DNA from: Xanthobacteraceae bacterium
GTDB taxonomy: Bacteria; Pseudomonadota; Alphaproteobacteria; Rhizobiales; Xanthobacteraceae
Assembly (NCBI GenBank): GCA_019750915.1
Contig: JAIENY010000005.1
Span: 62,001-126,000 of the forward strand
Length of the DNA stretch: 64,000 nt
Direction: 5' to 3'
Both the position numbers and the translations under genes were made by a program. The notes below the pieces were generated by a model. That model saw nothing but the letters and a program-made list of their open reading frames with translations. It did no database searches and was not told where the DNA came from. Of this stretch, positions 7,655-14,709 are shown one piece after another; positions within the stretch are counted from its first letter, which is position 1, and each line of letters opens with the position of its first letter.

Positions 7655-8896
7655 TTGCCACTTACACTGCTGAAATACGGACTGAACCCAAAGCGTCGTG
7701 ACGCCCCGCAATTCCGATGGCAGCCGGAATTCAAGAGCAGCTACGATGTCATCATTATCGGCGCCGGCGGCCACGGCCTCGCGACCGCGTATTATCTGGC
7801 GACCCGCCACGGCATCAAGAACATCGCCGTGCTGGACAAGTCATGGATGGGCGGCGGCAATACTGCGCGCAACACCACCATCGTGCGCGCGAACTATCTC
7901 ACGCCAGAAGGCGTCGCCTTTTACAAGGAATCGGTGGAGCTTTTTCGCGGCCTCTCCGAAGAACTTGATATCAACATCATGTATTCAGAGCGCGGGCATT
8001 TCACGCTCGCCCACACCGATGCCGCAATGCGGACGGCGCGATGGCGCGCGGAAGTCAACAAGCATCTCGGCGTTGATTCGGAAGTGATCGATGCCGACGA
8101 CGTCGCACGTATATGTCCCACCATGAACGTGTCGGACAATGTGCGTTATCCGATCCTTGGCGCGCTCTATCATCCGCCCGGTGCGCTCGCACGCCACGAC
8201 GCCGTCGCCTGGGGTTACGCAAAGGGTGCCATGGCACACGGCGTGGAGGTTCATCCGGGCACGGAAGTCACGGATATCCTGAAGGAAGGGAACCGCGCCG
8301 TTGGCGTTGAAACAAATCGCGGACGACTCTACGCCGGGAAAGTCATTCAGGCCGTGGCGGGCTCCTCGAGCCGCGTGTCATCGCTCGCCGGCTTCCGGCT
8401 TCCGATCAAGACTATTCCGTTGCAAGCCTGTGTATCCGAGCCCGTCAAACCGATCCTAGACCAGATTGTCGTGTCGGGATCGCTGCACGTCTATATCTCG
8501 CAAAGTGCGCGCGGCGAAATGGTGATGGGCGGGGCGACCGATCCTTACGGTCTTTATTCATCGCGCTCGACGCTTGACTTCAAGGAAGGCTTGATGGCCC
8601 ACATGCTTGAGCTGTTTCCATTCATGGCCGAGCTCCGCGTGCTGCGGCAATGGGCCGGCATCGCGGACATGACCCCCGATTTCTCGCCCGTAATGGGACT
8701 CACGCCTCTTGAGAACTATTACATTGACTCCGGTTGGGGCACTTGGGGATTCAAGGCCACGCCCGTTTGCGGCTACCGGATGGCCGAATGCGTCGCCACC
8801 GGCCGGCAACCTGATCTGCTCAAGCCTTTCGCAATTGATCGCTTCCATAACTTCGATCTGGTCGGCGAAAAAGGCGCGGCGTCAGTCGGTCACTGA
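7655..8896 (+). CDS. mgdA: N-methylglutamate dehydrogenase, SoxB-like flavoprotein subunit
   Basis: 413-residue sarcosine-oxidase-beta-type FAD protein. With MgdB-D it oxidises N-methylglutamate, releasing glutamate and passing the methyl group on as methylene-tetrahydrofolate or formaldehyde. The dinucleotide motif is VIIIGAGGHGLATAYYL (33-49). ARHDAVAW contains His181, at the place of the covalent-flavin histidine of heterotetrameric sarcosine oxidases (family knowledge). The start is TTG at 7655, with GGAG six bases upstream; no ATG fits the conserved N-terminus. It is first in the mgdABCD operon. Confidence 0.93.
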   Translation: MPLTLLKYGLNPKRRDAPQFRWQPEFKSSYDVIIIGAGGHGLATAYYLATRHGIKNIAVLDKSWMGGGNTARNTTIVRANYLTPEGVAFYKESVELFRGLSEELDINIMYSERGHFTLAHTDAAMRTARWRAEVNKHLGVDSEVIDADDVARICPTMNVSDNVRYPILGALYHPPGALARHDAVAWGYAKGAMAHGVEVHPGTEVTDILKEGNRAVGVETNRGRLYAGKVIQAVAGSSSRVSSLAGFRLPIKTIPLQACVSEPVKPILDQIVVSGSLHVYISQSARGEMVMGGATDPYGLYSSRSTLDFKEGLMAHMLELFPFMAELRVLRQWAGIADMTPDFSPVMGLTPLENYYIDSGWGTWGFKATPVCGYRMAECVATGRQPDLLKPFAIDRFHNFDLVGEKGAASVGH

Positions 8897-8905
8897 GAAC
8901 ACCTC

Positions 8906-9175
8906 ATGAAGATTATGCATTGCCCTCTGAACGGCCCCCGCAACATCCAGGAATTTGTCTGGATGGGTGACGTCAAAAACACACCGGCTTCCTCCTGCTC
9001 GAACAAGGAATGGACCGACTATCTTTTCATTGAAGACAACGTCGCCGGTGAAGCTGACGAATGGTGGCTGCACGCCCCCAGCAATTACTGGTTCATCGCT
9101 CGGCGGAACCGCCTCACCGACGAAATCCTCTGGACCAAAACCACAGCGGATTATTTTGCGGATACCGCCCCATGA
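8906..9175 (+). CDS. mgdB: N-methylglutamate dehydrogenase, SoxD-like small subunit
   Basis: 89-residue delta-type subunit. Heterotetrameric sarcosine oxidase delta subunits bind zinc through a Cys-X2-Cys pair and a later His/Cys pair (family knowledge). Here the first motif is CPLNGPRN, with Asn9 where the second Cys would be, and the second is LHAPSNYWF, with His56 and Asn60 instead of Cys. So only one ligand of each pair remains, which I recall as typical of the N-methylglutamate branch. The stop overlaps the mgdC start (ATGA at 9172). Confidence 0.88.
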   Translation: MKIMHCPLNGPRNIQEFVWMGDVKNTPASSCSNKEWTDYLFIEDNVAGEADEWWLHAPSNYWFIARRNRLTDEILWTKTTADYFADTAP

Positions 9176-12084
9176 TCGCTCAGAACAGACTTTCGGATGA
9201 TCAGTGGGGCTCGCTGCTCGACCGGCAGCAGCCGATCGCCTTCACCTTCGATGGTGAGAATTACAGCGGCTTTGCAGGAGACGTTATCGCAAGTGCGTTA
9301 ATGGCTTCGGGCCGTCACGTGCTGTCCCGATCGTTCAAATATCATCGCCCGCGCGGCGCGCTCACCATGGCTGGCCACGACACCAACGCGATGGTCCAGA
9401 TCGGCGCAGAACCGAATGTTCGCGGTGACCGGCAAAAGATTGCGCAAGGCATGACCGCGACGTCGATCAACAAGATGGGCTCGCTGGATCGCGACTTGCT
9501 CTCTGCAATCGGTCTGTTCTCGCGATTTTTGCCTGTCGGGTTTTATTACAAGACGTTCTTCCGCCCTCATGGAGCCTGGAGGTTTTTCGAACGCCCGATA
9601 CGCGCCCTCGCCGGACTTGGAACACTCGATCCCAAAGCCCACCACGGCTATTTCGACAAACAGTATCTGTTTTGCGATGTCCTGGTGGTCGGCGGTGGCC
9701 CAGCCGGCTTGAGCGCTGCGATCGCGGCCGCCGAAACCGGAGCGGACACGCTCCTGATCGACGAATGGCCGCAGCTTGGCGGATCTTTGCTCCATGGCCG
9801 CGTGAAGGCAAGCCGCGGCGATGCGGACGCCACACGAAACCAACTGGTTTCGCGGGCCGAGCAATTGCCCAATCTTAGACTGATGACCGAAACAACGGTC
9901 AGCGGTCTGTTCGCAGACAACTGGGTCGCTGCGCTCAAGGACAATCGCCTGTTCAAGATCCGCACAAAGCAGACGATCCTTGCGACCGGCGGATACGATC
10001 AACCCGTCGTGTTCGCGAACAACGACCTTCCCGGCATTATGTTCGCCGACGCCGCACAGCGCCTGATGCGGCTTTACGGAGTCAAACCGGGGACGCGTGC
10101 GGTGATCGCCACCGCAAATCGCTTTGGCTACGACGCCGCGCTCGATCTTCTTGATGCAGGAGTCAGCGTCGCCGCCATCGTCGATCTACGTGAAACACCC
10201 ACCGACGACGAAGCTGCGGCCGCAGCCAAAGCGCGGGGCGTCCGGATCATCTCCCGTTCCATCCCGGTCGCCGCAAAGGGCCGACAGCGTGTCACGTCTG
10301 TCGCCGTTGCCCAGATCATCGATCAGGACGAGCGCGGACCATCGGAATGGATCGCGTGCGATCTGGTTTTGATGAGTGCGGGTTACACGCCCGCGATCAA
10401 CCTTGCCTGTCACACCGGCGCAAAGGTCGTCTACGATCCTACCATCGCCATGCATCGTGCGGCAGATTTGCCGGACGGCGTATCATTGGCTGGCTCCGTT
10501 GCGGGTGTCTGGTCAGAGGCCCTCGTTGCCGAGCATTCGACGCGAATTGGACAACTCGCGGCGAAAGCCGCAGATGAATTGCATCCGATGGCGCCACTCA
10601 GCCTGATCGAGGATATCAGCGCGCGGGACATCACATATCCCTGGCCCATTACTCCGGATACCTCGCACGGCAAGGACTTTGTTGATTTCGACGAGGATTT
10701 GAAGGCTCGCGATATCATCGACACTGTGGATGCAGGGTACGACGACATTCAGCTTGTCAAACGCTATTCGACCGCCGGACTCGGTCCCAGCCAGGGCCGT
10801 CATGCCAACCTCAACACCATCCGCCTCGTTGCGCGTGAAACAGGACGGGATATCGAAAAAGTCGGAACGACCACATTCCGCCCGCCGCTTGTCCCCGAAA
10901 AATTCGGACATCTGGCAGGCCGTGGTTTTGAGCCGACCCGATTGACCGCCATGCATAACCGGCACGTTACTTTGGGCGCCAAAATGATGCCCGCCGGTTT
11001 GTGGATCCGTCCGGCCTATTACGGCTCGAAAGAAACGAGCGCAGACGCGATCGCCGCTGAGGTGAAGGCCGTACGTGACGGTGTCGGCATCATCGACGTC
11101 TCGACGCTCGGAGGATTGGAAATTCGTGGCCCTGACGCCGCCACCTTCCTTGACCGCATTTATACGTTCAATTTCCTCAAGCAGCCGGTGGGCCGAACCC
11201 GCTACGCTCTCCTCACCGATGAGAGCGGCGTTATCATCGATGATGGCGTGGCCTGCCGATTGCACGATCAGCACTTCTACGTCACCGCGACGACGAGCGC
11301 GGTCGATCAGGTCTATCGGCTGATGGGGTTCTGGAATCAGCAATGGCGACTCGACGTCGATATCGCCAACGTCACATCCGCATATGCCGCAGTGAACATC
11401 GCCGGTCCTCATGCCCGCGCGGTGATCGAGAAGCTTGAAAGCGATATCGATTTTTCGTCCGAAGGCTTCCCTTATCTTGCCGTACGAACCGGACATCTTA
11501 CCACAATTCCCGTGCGAATCCTGCGCGTCGGCTTTGTTGGCGAACTGGGATATGAAATCCATTGCCCGTCGGATTTCGGCGCGACCTTGTGGGATATTCT
11601 TTTTGCTGCGGGAGAGCCGTTCGGCATCAAGCCATTCGGCGTCGAGGCCCAGCGCGTGCTGCGGCTGGAAAAGGGACACATCATCATCGGGCAAGATACC
11701 GACGGCCTGACCCATCCGGCCGAAGCCGGCATGAATTGGGCGCTGTCGAAAACAAAACCATCCTATCTCGGAAAGCGTTCGGTCGACATGCAGATCGCCA
11801 AGGGAATTACCCGCCAGCTTATCGGCTTTACGCTGTCGGATCCCGCAGCGCCTTGCCCAAAAGAAAATCATCTGATTATCGAGAACGGAAATATCATCGG
11901 CCGCATCACCTCGGCCGTGCAATCACCGTCGCTGAACAAGGTCATCGGTCTGGCCTATGTGCCGCCAGAGCGGAGCAGTGTGGGCTCATCGTTCAGCATT
12001 CGCATCGACGGTGGCCGCATGGTGCAAGCCAAGGTCATTCCGACGCCGTTCTATGATCCCGATAACAAGCGGCAGGAAATTTAA
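9172..12084 (+). CDS. mgdC: N-methylglutamate dehydrogenase, SoxA-like large subunit
   Basis: 970-residue alpha subunit. The N-terminal ferredoxin-like domain (FTFDGENYSGFAGD, SFKYHRPRG) is followed by an NAD-binding Rossmann motif, VVGGGPAGLSAA (about 172-183). The C-terminal third is a GcvT-like tetrahydrofolate-dependent aminomethyltransferase domain (GVGIIDVSTLGGLEIRGP, GELGYEIHCP, QDTDGLTHPAEAGM). It therefore carries the folate-binding half reaction. The start is ATG 9172, overlapping the mgdB stop; a longer open frame from 9061 lies inside mgdB and was discarded. The next gene, mgdD, begins two bases after the stop. Confidence 0.94.
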   Translation: MIAQNRLSDDQWGSLLDRQQPIAFTFDGENYSGFAGDVIASALMASGRHVLSRSFKYHRPRGALTMAGHDTNAMVQIGAEPNVRGDRQKIAQGMTATSINKMGSLDRDLLSAIGLFSRFLPVGFYYKTFFRPHGAWRFFERPIRALAGLGTLDPKAHHGYFDKQYLFCDVLVVGGGPAGLSAAIAAAETGADTLLIDEWPQLGGSLLHGRVKASRGDADATRNQLVSRAEQLPNLRLMTETTVSGLFADNWVAALKDNRLFKIRTKQTILATGGYDQPVVFANNDLPGIMFADAAQRLMRLYGVKPGTRAVIATANRFGYDAALDLLDAGVSVAAIVDLRETPTDDEAAAAAKARGVRIISRSIPVAAKGRQRVTSVAVAQIIDQDERGPSEWIACDLVLMSAGYTPAINLACHTGAKVVYDPTIAMHRAADLPDGVSLAGSVAGVWSEALVAEHSTRIGQLAAKAADELHPMAPLSLIEDISARDITYPWPITPDTSHGKDFVDFDEDLKARDIIDTVDAGYDDIQLVKRYSTAGLGPSQGRHANLNTIRLVARETGRDIEKVGTTTFRPPLVPEKFGHLAGRGFEPTRLTAMHNRHVTLGAKMMPAGLWIRPAYYGSKETSADAIAAEVKAVRDGVGIIDVSTLGGLEIRGPDAATFLDRIYTFNFLKQPVGRTRYALLTDESGVIIDDGVACRLHDQHFYVTATTSAVDQVYRLMGFWNQQWRLDVDIANVTSAYAAVNIAGPHARAVIEKLESDIDFSSEGFPYLAVRTGHLTTIPVRILRVGFVGELGYEIHCPSDFGATLWDILFAAGEPFGIKPFGVEAQRVLRLEKGHIIIGQDTDGLTHPAEAGMNWALSKTKPSYLGKRSVDMQIAKGITRQLIGFTLSDPAAPCPKENHLIIENGNIIGRITSAVQSPSLNKVIGLAYVPPERSSVGSSFSIRIDGGRMVQAKVIPTPFYDPDNKRQEI

Positions 12085-12086
12085 AA

Positions 12087-12638
12087 ATGTCGGCCAAACC
12101 GCTGACGATTACGGATTTGTCCGCTCTGCCCCGTCTCGGCTTTAAGGGCCGCGGCACGCTTGCCGCGATGCAGGCCAAAGGCCTCGTCCTTGAAAACCAG
12201 CCCAACCGCGCATTCCCTCAGTCCGACGGATTGATCTGCATGGTGCTTGCGGCGAGCGAGGTTTTCTTGCTCGGGGCCGCTCGCGAAAATGCCGTCAGGC
12301 TTTCCGACCTTGAAAACAGCTGGCGCATCGACGAGGCGGGAGGGACCTACCCGCTGCTTCGCCGCCACAGCCATGCATGGTTTTCCATGCAAGGAGCATC
12401 GGCGCCGGAGATGCTGGCCAAGCTGTGCGCCGTCGACTTCAGAACGCATCGCTTCACCGACTTTCGTATCGCACAAACCTCGGTTGCTCGGCTCAATTCG
12501 ATTGTATTGCGCGCGGATGCGGATGGAGAGCCGACCTATCACCTGCTAGCTGATAGCGCGTCCCGCGTATACATGTTAGCGTGCCTTCAGGATGCCGCCG
12601 AGGAGTTCGGCGGCCGTACCGCGAAGCGATCGCTCTGA
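12087..12638 (+). CDS. mgdD: N-methylglutamate dehydrogenase, SoxG-like gamma subunit
   Basis: 183-residue gamma-type subunit, a distant relative of the GcvT fold. It is recognised mainly by position after mgdC, length and the segment AWFSMQGASAPEMLAKLCAVDFR with RIAQTSVARLNSIVLR. It completes mgdABCD. The start ATG 12087 follows the mgdC stop by two bases. The gene ends 28 bases before the XRE-cupin regulator, which is probably in the same transcript. Confidence 0.88.
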   Translation: MSAKPLTITDLSALPRLGFKGRGTLAAMQAKGLVLENQPNRAFPQSDGLICMVLAASEVFLLGAARENAVRLSDLENSWRIDEAGGTYPLLRRHSHAWFSMQGASAPEMLAKLCAVDFRTHRFTDFRIAQTSVARLNSIVLRADADGEPTYHLLADSASRVYMLACLQDAAEEFGGRTAKRSL

Positions 12639-12666
12639 CGATGTGACGCCCGGCAATGGATACACG

Positions 12667-13404
12667 ATGGCAAAGGAGCAAGCGAAACATCAGACGGCCA
12701 AGCAAGCTGCAAAGCGTGAAGCCGAGGATGTCGCGAACTGGAAGCGATCGGACGGCGAAAAGGCTCCGTTAGTCCCAACCAAGTTGATGAGTCAGGATCC
12801 TCATGCGCTCTCGGAGGCGCGTGACAACATTCTCGAAGTCGCGATAGGACGCGAGGTCCGGAACTTCCGCAACAAGCTCGGCATCAAGATATCCGATCTC
12901 GCCGCAGCAACAGGCATTTCACTCGGAATGCTGTCGAAGATCGAAAACGGCATGACGTCGCCCTCGCTGACAACGCTTCAGGCCCTGTCGCGCGCACTCG
13001 GTGTGCCGGTGACGTCATTCTTCAGGCGCTACGAAGAACGCCGATCCGTCAGTTTCGTTAAATCGGGAGAAGGCCTCGCGATTGAACGGCGCGGCACCCG
13101 CAACGGTCACCAGTACCACCTGCTTGGATATAACGGTGACCAGAACGCGCGCCTTGTCGTCGAGCCTTATATGATCACGCTGACGAAGGAGTCAGATGTA
13201 TTCCCGCTGTTCCAGCATTCCGGTATGGAATTTCTTTACATGCTCGAAGGCAAAGTGGTCTATCGGCACGCCGACAAGCGCTACGCCATGTCGCCCGGCG
13301 ATAGCCTGTTCTTCGATGCCGACGCGCCGCATGGACCCGAAGAAATGGTGAAGCTGCCGATCCGGTTTCTCTCCATCATCTGTTATCCACGCGGCGAAGA
13401 CTGA
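12667..13404 (+). CDS. XRE-family regulator with C-terminal cupin
   Basis: 245 residues. A basic N-terminal tail rich in Lys and Gln (about 1-55) leads into a Cro/CI-type HTH (IKISDLAAATGISLGMLSK, then SPSLTTLQALSRALGVP), with a cupin-2 sensor domain from about 165 (QHSGMEFLYMLEGKVVY and MSPGDSLFFDADAPHGPEEM). ATG 12667 is chosen because an upstream in-frame ATG at 12592 lies inside mgdD. Its place at the end of the mgd operon suggests that it regulates the divergent mgs/mgd promoters by sensing a pathway metabolite; ligand unknown. Confidence 0.9.
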   Translation: MAKEQAKHQTAKQAAKREAEDVANWKRSDGEKAPLVPTKLMSQDPHALSEARDNILEVAIGREVRNFRNKLGIKISDLAAATGISLGMLSKIENGMTSPSLTTLQALSRALGVPVTSFFRRYEERRSVSFVKSGEGLAIERRGTRNGHQYHLLGYNGDQNARLVVEPYMITLTKESDVFPLFQHSGMEFLYMLEGKVVYRHADKRYAMSPGDSLFFDADAPHGPEEMVKLPIRFLSIICYPRGED

Positions 13405-13443
13405 TCCCGCTCGGACAGGATCGTCTGGAGCGGAACAAGATCA

Positions 13444-14709
13444 TCACGTCGAACGCAACAGTCTCGGACGTGCAATCGTCTGCGGCCGGTGCAATATTGG
13501 AGCGGCGCGGGTAAAACTGCGGCGTCCTCGCTTCAACGCAAAAAGCGGCTGGACGATTTCAGCAACAGCCGCCGCTTGATCAGCGCAATCCAGAACAACA
13601 AGATCGGCCGGGTGACCGATCTCAACTCCGTAATGCGCAATGTTCATCAGCTTTGCGGGACCGCTGGTCACCATATCGAGGCATGAGCACAGCGACGCGG
13701 TGTCGCCAATCTGGGCGACATTGGCGTAGAGATTGGCGATACGGATCAGCGAGCAGTCGCCAAGCGGCGTAAACGGATTGAGAACATTGTTCGTGGCTAG
13801 CGAACATGTGACGCCGTGTTCGGAAAGCCGGTGCGCGTGGGTGACACCACGAGGGATGTTGTGATCGCAATCTCGCCCGGTCAGAAACAGGTCGGTCGAG
13901 GGCAGAACCGTGACGGCGACACCCGCATCCGCAAGGCGCCTGCCCCATGCCGCAAATTCCTTTGGCGGCATCGCGGACAATTTTGTGACATGGCCGATGG
14001 TGACCCGGCCACCATAGCGCCGCGCCCCCGCTTGACGGCAGACCTCCTCCATATCAGTCCAGGACGGGTCCAGATCGAAATCGAGATGAAAGTCGATATC
14101 CAGATCGAAGCGCTGCGCGATGTCGAAGATACGATTGATATGCCCGGAGCGATCGCTGTCGGCATACGGACATCCTCCGATAAGATCGGCTCCGGCTTCG
14201 CACGCCTTCACCAGCACCTCCTCGGTGCCGGGATCGTTGATCAGCCCCTCCTGCGGAAAAACGCAAAGCTCAAGGTCAATCGCCCACGCATAATCGTTTT
14301 TAAGCCTTTGTATGGCGTGAAAGCTCGTCAATCCGATCCGTGCGTCGACCTCGACGTGAGTTCGCATCGCCGTCGTGCCGTGAAGGATCGCCTTCTCCAG
14401 CGTGCGCGCGGCGCGTGCGTAGACGTCACCCTCACTGAACCCGCGTTTGGCGGCCGCGACCTGCGCGATGGCTTCCTGCAGCGTCCCCTGCTCGATCGTA
14501 CAGCGATCAAGGATGCAGGATTTGTCGAGATGGATATGGCTGTCGACAAAGCCGGGCACGACAAGCCGTCCCGCGGCATCCTCGCCCGGCGCATCGGATG
14601 TGATATGCGGCGCAATATCCCTGATGATTCCGTCCCGGATCGCGATATCAAAAACGTCGCGGCTGCGCCCGGCGATCGTGACATTGCGCAGGAGAAAATC
14701 GTTGGGCAT
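13444..14709 (-). CDS. Cytosine-deaminase-like amidohydrolase
   Basis: 421-residue metal-dependent hydrolase of the amidohydrolase superfamily, cytosine deaminase/AtzC-like group. Metal ligands are visible as HIH (58, 60) in GFVDSHIHLDKS, His208 in DFHLDFDLD and His240 in TIGHVTKLS. The position expected for the catalytic aspartate reads LATNNVLNPFTPLGD, with Asn in place of the usual Asp, and the proton-shuttle Glu of cytosine deaminase is not obvious. The substrate is therefore probably not cytosine; a cyclic amide, creatinine-like or amidine compound delivered by the upstream transporter is possible. Its ATG overlaps the stop of the fused ABC gene by one base (TGATG). Confidence 0.85.
   Translation of the reverse strand: MPNDFLLRNVTIAGRSRDVFDIAIRDGIIRDIAPHITSDAPGEDAAGRLVVPGFVDSHIHLDKSCILDRCTIEQGTLQEAIAQVAAAKRGFSEGDVYARAARTLEKAILHGTTAMRTHVEVDARIGLTSFHAIQRLKNDYAWAIDLELCVFPQEGLINDPGTEEVLVKACEAGADLIGGCPYADSDRSGHINRIFDIAQRFDLDIDFHLDFDLDPSWTDMEEVCRQAGARRYGGRVTIGHVTKLSAMPPKEFAAWGRRLADAGVAVTVLPSTDLFLTGRDCDHNIPRGVTHAHRLSEHGVTCSLATNNVLNPFTPLGDCSLIRIANLYANVAQIGDTASLCSCLDMVTSGPAKLMNIAHYGVEIGHPADLVVLDCADQAAAVAEIVQPLFALKRGRRSFTRAAPILHRPQTIARPRLLRST

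Noticed and set aside
10513..11922. 469-codon frame on the minus strand opposite mgdC
   Set aside because: Antisense shadow; mgdC on the other strand is unmistakable and the opposite product has no family features.
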